Source: Granulicella sp. dw_53
GTDB taxonomy: Bacteria; Acidobacteriota; Terriglobia; Terriglobales; Acidobacteriaceae
Length of the DNA stretch: 64,000 nt
NCBI RefSeq assembly: GCF_018449545.1
Contig: NZ_JAAVUR010000003.1
Coordinates: 186,001 to 250,000 of the forward strand
Direction of reading: 5' to 3'
The stretch's first letter is position 1. Every line of letters starts with the position of its first letter. The position numbers were made by a program, and so were the translations under genes. The notes beneath the pieces are model-generated. The model was not told the DNA's origin. It saw only the letters and a program-made list of their open reading frames with translations, and made no database searches. Of this stretch, positions 55,308 through 63,448 are shown one piece after another.

Positions 55308-55483
55308 CGTTACACCTCGACCCAAAACTCATTCCCAGTCACAACATCAGAAGCGCAAGTATAGGCTGCAAACAATCTCTCTCGCATCGTCTCTTCACTC
55401 ACAACACACCACCATCTCGCTTCTGATCTCTGCATGAGGCACTGCCATCATCAAAAAAAATCTCTTCAACATTGCGATTTTTC

Positions 55484-55512
55484 TTGACACATTTTTTTCA
55501 TGAATCTATACC
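55484..55512 (+). promoter_or_regulatory. Strong sigma-70 promoter of the Lys/Ala mini-gene
   Basis: TTGACA (55484-55489) and TATACC (55507-55512) are separated by exactly 17 bases. A run of T's lies in the spacer and A-rich DNA precedes the -35. The predicted start is near 55519, giving a leader of about 50 bases before the mini-gene at 55573. Confidence 0.7.
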
Positions 55513-55572
55513 TTCGTTAGCTGCAATGTAGTTCTTGCAGAGTCGTCGTCTAATCACAGGGAGAATAGACAC

Positions 55573-55641
55573 ATGGCAACCAAGAAGGCGGCAGCAAAAA
55601 AGTCGGCCAAGAAAGCAACGAAGAAGGCCGCAAAAAAGTAG
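55573..55641 (+). CDS. 22-residue Lys/Ala-rich basic peptide (histone H1-tail-like)
   Basis: ATG 55573 to TAG 55639. The 22 residues are Met, Thr, Ser plus lysine and alanine only (10 Lys, 8 Ala, 2 Thr), in repeated KKA units (TKKAAAKKSAKK and TKKAAKK). AGGGAG lies about nine bases before the ATG. The gene is framed by a consensus promoter (55484-55512) and a strong hairpin terminator (55661-55689), so it is a self-contained transcription unit. Similar low-complexity K/A repeats form tails of bacterial histone H1-like and HU-fusion proteins that bind DNA. DNA or RNA binding is inferred only. The transcript might also act as a small RNA. Confidence 0.68.
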   Translation: MATKKAAAKKSAKKATKKAAKK

Positions 55642-55660
55642 TCCAACCAGGCAAACGCAA

Positions 55661-55689
55661 GAAGGGGGACGCATCAAGCGTCCCCCTTC
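55661..55689 (+). terminator. Intrinsic terminator after the mini-gene
   Basis: GAAGGGGGACGC and GCGTCCCCCTTC form a perfect 12-bp stem around the loop ATCAA, 20 bases after the mini-gene stop. The T-tract after it is interrupted (TCCGTTAATTCTTCTT). It also lies 22 bases beyond the stop of the convergent - strand gene and may serve both. Confidence 0.75.
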
Positions 55690-55710
55690 TCCGTTAATTC
55701 TTCTTCAGCT

Positions 55711-56541
55711 CTACTCCGAACTCGCCGCCCGTCCGGGTCCCTTCGGCGTTGCCAGATAGCCCGACACCTTATTCTTCTCTACGACATTCACCACGATCTC
55801 GTACAGTACTGGATCCTTTCCTGTATAGAACTGCACAGGTTCATCCAGGTTCCTGTCCTTCTTCTCGATGTTGCGATCGTCCGCACTCACATTCAGCGTG
55901 AACTTCGACCGCTTCTCGTCCACCTTCTTCAACTGCAGCTTGATCGTCGAAAGCAGGATCGGCTTCGCGCCCTTCTGCAACGTGAACTCGAAGTAGTTGC
56001 GGTCGCCCTTGTGCTTCAGTACCTCCAGCTCACTGTGGTTCGTGGCGATCAACCCGCTCATCACGCCAGCATCGCCAACCACGCGTTGCAGTTGCGTCTT
56101 CGTCGTCTCCAGATCGCTCTTCGTCGCGGCGACATCCGTCTTCACGCCGCCCACATCAGTCTTCACGCTAGCGACATCGCTCGACACCGCGCCAATCTGC
56201 TTCACCGCTGCTGCCTGCGCCTGCTCCAGCTTCGCCGTCTCGATCTTCTGCGTGGCCAGGATGCTCTGCGTCCTCAGCTCGATCTGCTTCTGGGTCATGC
56301 CGACGCTATGGCCCAGCGTCTCGCTCGTCGCCTTCAAACGCGCATTGGTTGCATCCAGCTTCGCCACCAGATCTGCGCTCCTTTGATCCGCGGCCGCCAG
56401 CTTCTGCTCCGTCGCTCCAAGATGGCTCTGCAGCATGTAACACCAAACCAAGGCTCCCAGTGCCGCCAGCAACCCCACTGCTACGACTGCAATAAACGCA
56501 CCCGACGCCGAGCGCTCCTGTACGAATCCTTCTTCACTCAT
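55711..56541 (-). CDS. Membrane-anchored coiled-coil protein of unknown function
   Basis: 276 residues: a short cytoplasmic N-terminus, one membrane segment (about 14-38, GAFIAVVAVGLLAALGALVW), then a long coiled coil (about 42-165). The coiled coil contains a short tandem repeat, DVASVKTDVGGVKTDVAATKSDL. A C-terminal beta-rich domain follows (180-265; NYFEFTLQKGAKPILLSTIK, VQFYTGKDPVLYEIVV). No enzyme motif is seen. A ribosome-like GGAGG lies near the ATG. Convergent with the Lys/Ala mini-gene. Could be an envelope tether or stalk. Confidence 0.78.
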   Translation of the reverse strand: MSEEGFVQERSASGAFIAVVAVGLLAALGALVWCYMLQSHLGATEQKLAAADQRSADLVAKLDATNARLKATSETLGHSVGMTQKQIELRTQSILATQKIETAKLEQAQAAAVKQIGAVSSDVASVKTDVGGVKTDVAATKSDLETTKTQLQRVVGDAGVMSGLIATNHSELEVLKHKGDRNYFEFTLQKGAKPILLSTIKLQLKKVDEKRSKFTLNVSADDRNIEKKDRNLDEPVQFYTGKDPVLYEIVVNVVEKNKVSGYLATPKGPGRAASSE

Positions 56542-56654
56542 CGCAACCTCCAGTGTTTCCGACCCTTAGTTTGACGTTATGTCCGCGCAACCATCACATC
56601 GCAGCACACGGCGTCCCAATGGTTCAATCCAAACTATATCCTCCCTCGTCGATC

Positions 56655-56660
56655 TACACT
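56655..56660 (+). promoter_or_regulatory. Possible -10 box before the thiO-like ATG
   Basis: TACACT ends 6 bases before ATG 56667 and no ribosome site lies between, as expected for a leaderless start. A matching -35 is not obvious. Confidence 0.3.
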
Positions 56661-56666
56661 TCTTAT

Positions 56667-57716
56667 ATGCCTCACTCTGACTGCTGCATCGCCGGCGCTG
56701 GCATCATCGGACTCTCCCTTGCGCTCGAACTTCACCATCGCGGAGCCACCGTAACCGTACTCGAGTCCGGCGACCCCTTGGCCCAGGCCTCCACTGCCGC
56801 CGCCGGAATGCTTGCCGCCCACGATCCCGAGAACCCGCCGCAACTTCAATCCATCTCCGACCTCAGCCTCTCCCTCTACCCGGCCTATCTCTCGCAGATA
56901 GAATCCCTCTCCGGCCTTCCCGTCCCCTTCCAGACCTCCCTCACCCTCCAAGCGCTACCCTCCTCTTCGTCACTCCCCTTGGCCACCCCCGAAGAACTCC
57001 CTCGGCAACTCATCCTCGGCAACCATCACTTTCATCGCATCAAAGAGCACAGCATCGATCCCCGCCAACTCGCCACGGCTCTCCTCGCCGCCGTGCAAGC
57101 TACCTCCGTCGACCTCCACTCTCACACCCCCGTCATCAACATCCGCGCCATCGGCAATTCGATCCAAATCGAAACCCCCACCACCACCTTCACCGCCTCC
57201 CACTTCATCGACTGCACCGGAGCGTGGGCCGCCACCGCACCTCCCTCCCGCGTCGTCCCGCGAAAAGGTCAACTCCTCTCAGTAGCCTTGCCGCCAACCC
57301 TCCCTCTCGACCTCGTCCTCCGCACACCCGGCATTTACATCGTTCCCCGCACCCAGGGTCCAAACGCTGGACGAGCCATCATCGGAGCCACACTCGAAGA
57401 TCGTGGCTTCGACAAGACCGTCCACCCCGCAGACATCGCTCGACTCCACTCCCTCGCCTCGCATCTGCTGCCCGATCTCGCGATAGCTCCCGTCCTCGAA
57501 TCATGGGCTGGCCTCCGTCCCACCACTCCCGATGGCCTTCCTCTCCTTGGCGCCGTAAAAGACAATCCGCGCCACCTCCTCGCAACCGGCCACTACCGGA
57601 ACGGCATCCTCCTCGCCCCCGTAACCGCTCATCTCATCGCACAACTCCTTTCGAACGAGCCACTCTCTCTGGACCTCTCCGCCCTCTCTCCGGCCCGCGA
57701 CTTTCCTGTTCCATAA
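56667..57716 (+). CDS. thiO: FAD-dependent glycine oxidase-like (ThiO)
   Basis: 349-residue flavoprotein of the DAO family. The FAD-binding dinucleotide fold reads DCCIAGAGIIGLSLALELHHRGATVTVLE at the N-terminus (split: AGAGIIGLSLALELHHRG). A RKGQLLSV segment and the C-terminal GLRPTTPDGLPLLGAV plus GHYRNGILLAPVTA are typical of glycine oxidase ThiO, which makes the iminoglycine used in thiazole synthesis. ATG 56667 is chosen because it starts the flavin fold. No other thiamine gene is adjacent, so another D-amino acid or sarcosine-type substrate is possible. Confidence 0.82.
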   Translation: MPHSDCCIAGAGIIGLSLALELHHRGATVTVLESGDPLAQASTAAAGMLAAHDPENPPQLQSISDLSLSLYPAYLSQIESLSGLPVPFQTSLTLQALPSSSSLPLATPEELPRQLILGNHHFHRIKEHSIDPRQLATALLAAVQATSVDLHSHTPVINIRAIGNSIQIETPTTTFTASHFIDCTGAWAATAPPSRVVPRKGQLLSVALPPTLPLDLVLRTPGIYIVPRTQGPNAGRAIIGATLEDRGFDKTVHPADIARLHSLASHLLPDLAIAPVLESWAGLRPTTPDGLPLLGAVKDNPRHLLATGHYRNGILLAPVTAHLIAQLLSNEPLSLDLSALSPARDFPVP

Positions 57717-57759
57717 GCCCATACATCGCACACACGGAACGATATTCGCCCATCCGGTC

Positions 57760-57789
57760 GTGACAACCCTTTTGTCACTAAGCTATAAA
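57760..57789 (+). promoter_or_regulatory. Citrate synthase promoter with inverted repeat
   Basis: TGACAA (57761-57766) and TATAAA (57784-57789) are 17 bases apart, a good sigma-70 match. The -35 is the left arm of an inverted repeat GTGACAA/TTGTCAC (57760-57778), which could be an operator. The ATG of the citrate synthase follows 37 bases after the -10, with GGAGAAGGA before it. Confidence 0.6.
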
Positions 57790-57826
57790 CGATGTACTTC
57801 GTGTTCTACCCTTTGGAGAAGGAACT

Positions 57827-58960
57827 ATGTCCAGCGTTGTCGCACCGAAAGGCCTAGAAGGCATCGTCGCTACCAGCTCTTCCATCTGCTGGATCGACGG
57901 TGACGCAGGCGTCCTCTCCTATCGTGGCATCGATATTCACGAGCTCGCCGATCACTCCACCTTTGAAGAGACCACCTACCTTCTCTGGTTTGGAAAGCTG
58001 CCCACCGCCGAGGAACTCGCGTCCTTCTCCGCCCAGCTCGCCGCCACCCGCACCATCCACCCCAAGGTGATCGACCTCCTCCGCAGCGTCCCCGCCGACG
58101 CGACCCCCATGCAGGTCCTGCGCACCGCCACCTCCCTGCTCAGCATCTACGACGCCGACGAAGCCGACTCCAGCCACGACGCTAACGTCCGCAAGTCCTT
58201 CCGTCTCACCTCGCAGATCGCCATGATCGTCGCCCTCTTCGACCGCATCCGCAAGGGCAAGACCATCGTTGAGGCCGACCCCACCCTCTCCCACGCCGCC
58301 AACTTCCTCTGGATGCTCAACGGTGAGAAGCCCTCCGCCACCGCCACTCACGCCTTCGACGTCGCTCTCATCCTCCACGCAGACCACGAGCTCAACGCCA
58401 GCACCTTCGCCGCCCGCGTCATCGCCGCGACCCTCGCCGACATTCACTCCGCAGTCACAGGAGCCATCGGAGCACTCAAAGGCCCCCTCCACGGCGGAGC
58501 CAACGAAGCCACCATGCGCCTCCTCTACGCCATCGACAAGGCCGGCGCCGACCCCGTCGAGTACGTCAAGCAGATGTTCGCCGAGAAGAAAAAGATCTCC
58601 GGCTTCGGCCACCGCGTCTACCACACCGAAGATCCCCGCGCCACGCACCTCCGCCGCATGTCCGAGTCCCTCGGCAAGGACGCAGGCAACACCAAGTGGT
58701 TCGACATGTCCCAGAAGATCGAGCACTTCGTAAAGGGAGAAAAGAAGCTCAACGCCAACGTCGACTTCTACTCCGCCTCCACCTACACCACCCTCGGCAT
58801 CGACATCGATCTCTTCACCCCCATCTTCGCCGTCAGCCGCATCTCCGGCTGGGCCGCCCACGTCATCGAGCAGCACGACGACAACCGCCTCATCCGTCCT
58901 CGCGCCGACTACGTTGGACCTGCCTACCCCACCGCCTACACCCCCGTCGCCCAACGCTGA
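57827..58960 (+). CDS. Citrate synthase (short citrate/2-methylcitrate type)
   Basis: 377-residue enzyme condensing oxaloacetate with acetyl-CoA at the TCA-cycle entry; short forms can also use propionyl-CoA. Catalytic residues: His222 in GPLHGGANEA, His262 in SGFGHRVYHTEDP, Asp313 in NVDFYSASTY; HADHELNAS near 184 is also conserved. The N-terminus GLEGIVATSSSICWIDGDAG matches this class. No methylcitrate pathway gene is nearby, so housekeeping citrate synthase is favoured. AAGGA precedes the ATG, and a promoter with an inverted repeat lies just upstream. Confidence 0.9.
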   Translation: MSSVVAPKGLEGIVATSSSICWIDGDAGVLSYRGIDIHELADHSTFEETTYLLWFGKLPTAEELASFSAQLAATRTIHPKVIDLLRSVPADATPMQVLRTATSLLSIYDADEADSSHDANVRKSFRLTSQIAMIVALFDRIRKGKTIVEADPTLSHAANFLWMLNGEKPSATATHAFDVALILHADHELNASTFAARVIAATLADIHSAVTGAIGALKGPLHGGANEATMRLLYAIDKAGADPVEYVKQMFAEKKKISGFGHRVYHTEDPRATHLRRMSESLGKDAGNTKWFDMSQKIEHFVKGEKKLNANVDFYSASTYTTLGIDIDLFTPIFAVSRISGWAAHVIEQHDDNRLIRPRADYVGPAYPTAYTPVAQR

Positions 58961-59044
58961 TCCCCGGCCCGAATTCTTTTACCAGTTGGCAACTGGCCCC
59001 GAAGATGCCATGCTCATCTCTACCCAACTTTTCTGGAGCATGGT

Positions 59045-60100
59045 TTGCCATCACAACAGCAGCGTCTGGCATACCCCTGCATCTTATTGCTCACCATGAT
59101 GGGGATAGGCTCTGCCCGCCATGCGCGGGCTCAAACCAGCCTGCACCCGGAAGCCCAGGCCACGCTCTACACTGTCGAGCAGCCTCTCACCACCGCCGAT
59201 ACCCCTTACACAGAGCAATCCTCCACCCCAAAGCCCCCTGAACCAAGGCCGCCCGCAAGCGCCGCCCTGCAGGAATCCGCCGAAGCCGTCGACTCCCCCG
59301 GCCTTCCCTTCCTTCACGGCTTTAACGCTGGCATCACCCTAGTAGGCATTCACGACTCCGTCGTAGGCTGGTCCACGCTCGCAACCCCCTCCATCGGCTA
59401 CAGCTTCAACGACATCTTCAGCATCGACGCCACCCTTCCCATCTACATGTATCGTCTGGCCGAAAACCTCTCCACCCGTACCCGGCGAAGCCAGCTCCTC
59501 GTCAACCAGCGCGGCGAGCTCGGAGACGTCGTCCTCGGCTTCCACGCCCAATTCATCCCCCGCCACCTCCTCTATCAGGCAAACGTCGCGGTCACGGCGC
59601 CCACCGGCGACGAAGCCTACGGCCTCACCACCGGCCGTTGCACCTTCGACCTCACCAACCACTTCGAGCGCTCCTTCGGTCGTCTCACCCCCAACATCGA
59701 GCTCGGCGTCGGCGACTCCAGTTACCTCGTCAATCGCCTCGTCAACAAAAACTACACCTCCCTCGGCCCCATCTCCCACTACCAGCTCGGTCTCGGCATC
59801 GAGCTCCTCCGCAACATCTTCTTCGAGACCGACGCCTACGAAAATCTGCCCATCGGCGATCAGAAGATCTACGGTCCCTCCCGCAACGGCCGGGCCACCA
59901 TCGTCACCGGCCGCAGCGTCACCGAGGACAACGGCCTCACCAACTCCCTCGAGGTCCCCATCGATCGCCACACCTCCCTCTCCACCTACTACAGCCGCAG
60001 CCTCCGCCTCCACATCGACTCCGTCGCCTTCGGAGTCACCTACGTCCTTCGTGCCCCCGCTCCGCCAGTCGAAGAGCCCCTCGACGACCTCTTCCGCTAA
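59045..60100 (+). CDS. Outer-membrane transporter-like beta-barrel protein
   Basis: 351-residue exported protein starting at TTG 59045, which has GGAG six bases upstream and begins a signal peptide (RLAYPCILLLTMMGIGSARH). The mature part starts with a Pro/Thr-rich stretch. A repeated beta-strand pattern follows, like the phenol-degradation/transporter outer-membrane barrel group (GVHDSVVGWSTLATPSIGYS-like strand, LGDVVLGFHAQFIP, NRLVNKNYTSLGPISHYQLG). It ends in short strands with a C-terminal aromatic-rich region, and no enzyme motif is seen. Ligand is unknown. Other possibility: surface-exposed scaffold. Confidence 0.75.
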   Translation: MPSQQQRLAYPCILLLTMMGIGSARHARAQTSLHPEAQATLYTVEQPLTTADTPYTEQSSTPKPPEPRPPASAALQESAEAVDSPGLPFLHGFNAGITLVGIHDSVVGWSTLATPSIGYSFNDIFSIDATLPIYMYRLAENLSTRTRRSQLLVNQRGELGDVVLGFHAQFIPRHLLYQANVAVTAPTGDEAYGLTTGRCTFDLTNHFERSFGRLTPNIELGVGDSSYLVNRLVNKNYTSLGPISHYQLGLGIELLRNIFFETDAYENLPIGDQKIYGPSRNGRATIVTGRSVTEDNGLTNSLEVPIDRHTSLSTYYSRSLRLHIDSVAFGVTYVLRAPAPPVEEPLDDLFR

Positions 60101-60142
60101 CCATCGCTGCACGCTAAATCCCTCCCCCGCTGCGTAAACGCG

Positions 60143-60148
60143 TAAAAT
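60143..60148 (+). promoter_or_regulatory. Possible -10 box before the cysteine desulfurase ATG
   Basis: TAAAAT ends 6 bases before the ATG at 60155, with no ribosome site between. Suggests a leaderless transcript; no clear -35 at the expected distance. Confidence 0.35.
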
Positions 60149-60154
60149 AGAGCA

Positions 60155-61372
60155 ATGCAACGCATCTACATGGACGCCAACGCCACGACGCCTCTCCTAC
60201 CCGCTGTATTCGAGGCAATGCGGCCCTTCTGGATCGAGCACTTCGGCAACGCCAGCTCCATCCATCAGCAAGGCCAGTACGCTCGTGCCGCCGTCGACCA
60301 CGCCCGCGAGTCCATCGCCAAAACGTTCCACTGCCGCGCCTCCGAGATCGTCTTCACCTCCGGCGGCACCGAGAGCGACAACCTCGCCATCTTCGGCGTC
60401 CTCAATCAGCCTCGCCCCGCTGGAGCCGGGCCCTTCCACCTCATCACCACCAGCGTCGAGCACCACGCCATCCTCCACGCCGCACAATCCATCGCCAAGC
60501 AGGGCGTCGAAGTCACCTTCCTCCCCTGCGACGCCAGGGGCATCGTCGATCCCGGCCCCCTCGCCGCCGCCATCCGTCCCAACACCAAACTCGTCTCCAT
60601 CATGCTCGCCAACAACGAGACCGGCGTCATCCAGCCCATCGCTCCTCTCGCCTCCATCACCCACGCCGCCGGAGCCCTCTTCCACACCGACGCCGTGCAG
60701 GGCGCAGGCAAGCTCGCAATGGACCTCTCCGCCCACGGCGACCTCAAGGACGTAGACCTCCTCAGCATCTCCGGCCACAAGATGTACGCCCCCCAGGGCA
60801 CCGGAATCCTCTTCGTCCGCCGCAGCGTCCGCCTCGCTCCGCTCTTCCACGGCGGCTCCCACGAGCGCCAGCGCCGCGCGGGAACCGAGAACGTAGCCGG
60901 AATCGTCGCCCTCGGCAAAGCCTTCGAGCTCGCCCATCAGTGGCTCACCGAAGACGCCCCCACCGACGGCCCCACCCACCTCGCCCATCTCCGCGACCGC
61001 CTCGAACAAGGCATCCTCGCTCAGATCGAAGAGTGCGGCATCAACGGTGCCGGAGCCCCGCGCGTCTCCAACACCACCAACATCTACTTCGACCACGTAG
61101 AGGCCGAGGCCCTCGTCATCGCCCTCGACCTCAAGGGCCTCTCCATCAGCGGAGGCAGCGCCTGCCAGTCCGGAGCCACCGAACCCTCCCACGTCCTCAC
61201 CAGCATGGGACTCAGCCCCGCACGGGCCCGCGCCAGCGTCCGTCTCTCCCTCTCCCGTCTCACCACCGAGGCCGAGATCGACACCGCCCTCACCCTGATC
61301 CCCGCAGCCGTAGCCCATCTCCGCGAGCTGTCTCCCACCTACAATAAGCCCGCGGCCTTAGCCTCCGCATAG
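60155..61372 (+). CDS. Cysteine desulfurase (NifS/IscS type)
   Basis: 405-residue PLP enzyme taking sulfur from L-cysteine for Fe-S clusters and thio-modifications. His104 in TSVEHHAIL, Asp179 in FHTDAVQG, PLP lysine Lys209 in SISGHKMYAPQG and catalytic Cys337 in GGSACQSGATEPSHVL are all present; N-terminus MQRIYMDANATTPLLP is typical. No isc, suf or nif scaffold gene is adjacent, so it may serve tRNA thiolation or general sulfur delivery. The ATG lacks a ribosome site. Confidence 0.92.
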   Translation: MQRIYMDANATTPLLPAVFEAMRPFWIEHFGNASSIHQQGQYARAAVDHARESIAKTFHCRASEIVFTSGGTESDNLAIFGVLNQPRPAGAGPFHLITTSVEHHAILHAAQSIAKQGVEVTFLPCDARGIVDPGPLAAAIRPNTKLVSIMLANNETGVIQPIAPLASITHAAGALFHTDAVQGAGKLAMDLSAHGDLKDVDLLSISGHKMYAPQGTGILFVRRSVRLAPLFHGGSHERQRRAGTENVAGIVALGKAFELAHQWLTEDAPTDGPTHLAHLRDRLEQGILAQIEECGINGAGAPRVSNTTNIYFDHVEAEALVIALDLKGLSISGGSACQSGATEPSHVLTSMGLSPARARASVRLSLSRLTTEAEIDTALTLIPAAVAHLRELSPTYNKPAALASA

Positions 61373-61415
61373 CAGCACTGCCCCTTATCTTCACCGTTAC
61401 CCCCAGAGGAAGAAC

Positions 61416-61901
61416 ATGCCAGCACCCCAGATCAACGACATCATCGAAGACTTCACCCTCCAGAATCAGGACGGCAAGACCGTCCATCTCTCGGACTACA
61501 AGTCCACTCCCGTCGTTCTCTTCTTCTATCCCCGCGCCGACACCCCCGGCTGCACCATCGAGTCCTGCGGCTTCCGCGACGCCTTCGAGCAGTTTCAGAA
61601 ATCCGGCATCACCGTCCTCGGCATCTCCCGCGACACCGTCAAGGATCAGAAGAAGTTCCAGGACAAGTACAGCCTCCCATACGACCTCATCGCCGACCCC
61701 GACATGGAGCTCATCAACCGCTTCGACCTCGTCAAGCCCAAGAACATGTACGGAAAGCTCGTAAAAGGCGTAAAGCGCACCACCTATCTCATCGCCCCCG
61801 CCGACGCCCAGGGACACCAGCGCCTCATCCACACCTTCGAGGAGGTAACTCCAGCCGGCCACGCCGAAGAGGTCCTCGCTCTCCTCAGCAAGAAGAAATA
61901 G
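61416..61901 (+). CDS. bcp: Thioredoxin-dependent peroxiredoxin (Bcp/PrxQ)
   Basis: 161-residue peroxiredoxin reducing hydrogen and organic peroxides. Peroxidatic Cys46 and resolving Cys51 lie in RADTPGCTIESCGFRD, the classic BCP/PrxQ spacing, and the strand VVLFFYPRAD precedes them. AGAGGAAGA lies near the ATG. It follows the cysteine desulfurase by 43 bases, so shared transcription is plausible. No sign of damage. Confidence 0.93.
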   Translation: MPAPQINDIIEDFTLQNQDGKTVHLSDYKSTPVVLFFYPRADTPGCTIESCGFRDAFEQFQKSGITVLGISRDTVKDQKKFQDKYSLPYDLIADPDMELINRFDLVKPKNMYGKLVKGVKRTTYLIAPADAQGHQRLIHTFEEVTPAGHAEEVLALLSKKK

Positions 61902-61999
61902 CTTCTACACCCTTCGATACGCCCCACTCCCTCGAAAGTTACCGTAGTGCTATCGCGGGGAGATCATATCGTCCGGTATGCTCATATCCGTGGGGCGAT

Positions 62000-63241
62000 A
62001 TGAAGCGATCCGAAGTTGGTGGAGAGAACCGAAGCATTCCAGCGACAACGTACGAGCCAGACAATCGCACCAAGGGGTGTGATTCGACATCATGCCTGCA
62101 AACGAGGCCCGCTACGAAACCGCTCTCTTCCCATCGATTCAAACTCTCCCTCCTCTCCCTTACTGTGCTCCTCTCGGCTCTCGTCCCGGCGCTCACCCGC
62201 GCGGAACAGACGCCCTTGCTCCCCACGGCACAAAACGTACTCCCTGAAGCCCCGGGAAGAAGCTCCGCGATCCAATCCACCGACCAGCTACCCACCGGCA
62301 GCATCACTGGAATCGTCTTGGACATCCGCCAGGGCCTCGTAGCCGACGCCCGCATCACCCTCATCCCCCAGGCCGGCTTGGAAGAACGCGTCATCACCTC
62401 CGACAGCGACGGCTCCTTCACCTTCACCAACGTTCCCCCCGGAACCTACAAGGTCAAGATCAGCTCTCCCGGCCTTGAAACCCTCCTCACCTCTGACATT
62501 CAGATCCGCGGTGGCGAGCGCCACGAGCTTCCCAGCATCGCCCTGCCCGTAGCCGCCAACGCCGCCGACGTAACGGTCACCGTCACCCAGCAACAGCTCG
62601 CCGAAGAGCAGATCAACGCCGAGATCAAACAACGCGTCCTCGGCGTCTTCCCCAACTTCTACACCAGCTTCATCTGGAACGCCGCTCCCCTCTCCCCCCG
62701 CCAGAAGTTCAAACTCGCCATCCGCTCCACCACCGACCCCATCGCCTTCGCCACCACCAGCATCATCGCCGGCGAAGAACAGGCCCGTGGAAAGTACAAA
62801 GGCTACGGCGACGGAGCAGAAGGCTTCGGCAAGCGCTACGGAGCAGCCTACGGCGACATCTTCATCGGCCGCATCATCGGCAGCGCCATCCTCCCCACAC
62901 TCTTCCGCCAGGACCCACGCTACTTCTATCGCGGCTCCGGCACCGTCCCCTCCCGCGCCTTCTACGCCATCCGCTCCGCCTTCATCTGCAGAGGAAACAA
63001 CGGACGCTGGCAGCCCAACTACTCCCACGTCCTGGGCAACTTCGCCGCCGGCGGCATCTCCAACCTCTACCGCCCCGACGAAGACCGCGGCGCCCGCCTC
63101 GCCATAGACAACGCCCTCCTCCACACCGCCGGCAACGCAGTCGCAAACCTCGTCCGCGAATTCGTCCTCCGCGGCGTCACCTCCAAGGTCCCCGACTACG
63201 CCAACGGCAAAGACGAGGCCGCCCCCAAAAACCGCCCCTAA
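62000..63241 (+). CDS. Exported protein with carboxypeptidase-regulatory-like domain
   Basis: 413 residues. A 45-residue N-terminal extension precedes the signal-like segment (FKLSLLSLTVLLSALVPAL), so the true start may lie inside, though GGGG is found before ATG 62000. After a linker there is a CarboxypepD_reg-like beta-sandwich (about 92-180; GSITGIVLDIRQGLVADARI, DGSFTFTNVPPGTYKV). The C-terminal half (about 205-400; FIWNAAPLSPRQKFKL, RIIGSAILPTLFRQDPRYFY) is helical and typical of uncharacterised acidobacterial envelope proteins. Function is unknown. Confidence 0.78.
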   Translation: MKRSEVGGENRSIPATTYEPDNRTKGCDSTSCLQTRPATKPLSSHRFKLSLLSLTVLLSALVPALTRAEQTPLLPTAQNVLPEAPGRSSAIQSTDQLPTGSITGIVLDIRQGLVADARITLIPQAGLEERVITSDSDGSFTFTNVPPGTYKVKISSPGLETLLTSDIQIRGGERHELPSIALPVAANAADVTVTVTQQQLAEEQINAEIKQRVLGVFPNFYTSFIWNAAPLSPRQKFKLAIRSTTDPIAFATTSIIAGEEQARGKYKGYGDGAEGFGKRYGAAYGDIFIGRIIGSAILPTLFRQDPRYFYRGSGTVPSRAFYAIRSAFICRGNNGRWQPNYSHVLGNFAAGGISNLYRPDEDRGARLAIDNALLHTAGNAVANLVREFVLRGVTSKVPDYANGKDEAAPKNRP

Positions 63242-63296
63242 TCACCTAGCCGTTTCAGCCGGGCCACCTTCTGACTCACCAATACCGCCCGGGTGC

Positions 63297-63326
63297 CCCA
63301 TCCTTCGCGCCTTTGCGAAGGGTGGG
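63297..63326. repeat. REP-like hairpin
   Basis: CCCATCCTTCGC and GCGAAGGGTGGG form a 12-bp stem (one G-T pair) around a 6-base loop, preceded by GGGTGC. I associate the pattern GGGTGCCCCATCC...GGGTGGG with dispersed repeats in acidobacterial genomes. Only one copy lies in this window. It may also act as a terminator for the gene before it. Confidence 0.45.
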
Positions 63327-63448
63327 AACTTAACCTCTTCCCGCTATAGCACTTGCTGTTACTCGTTTCACGCCGCTATCTTTACACAACAACCGAACCG
63401 CAAACTTTACCCTGAGCCATGGGTCTAACCAACCAGCACGAGGCCCAC

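Noticed and set aside
57854..58954. 366-codon antisense frame over citrate synthase
   Set aside because: Same codon-bias artefact (Gly/Val/Asp-rich), no ribosome site; the + strand gene has all catalytic residues.
60197..61318. 373-codon antisense frame over cysteine desulfurase
   Set aside because: Composition artefact opposite a clearly real gene.
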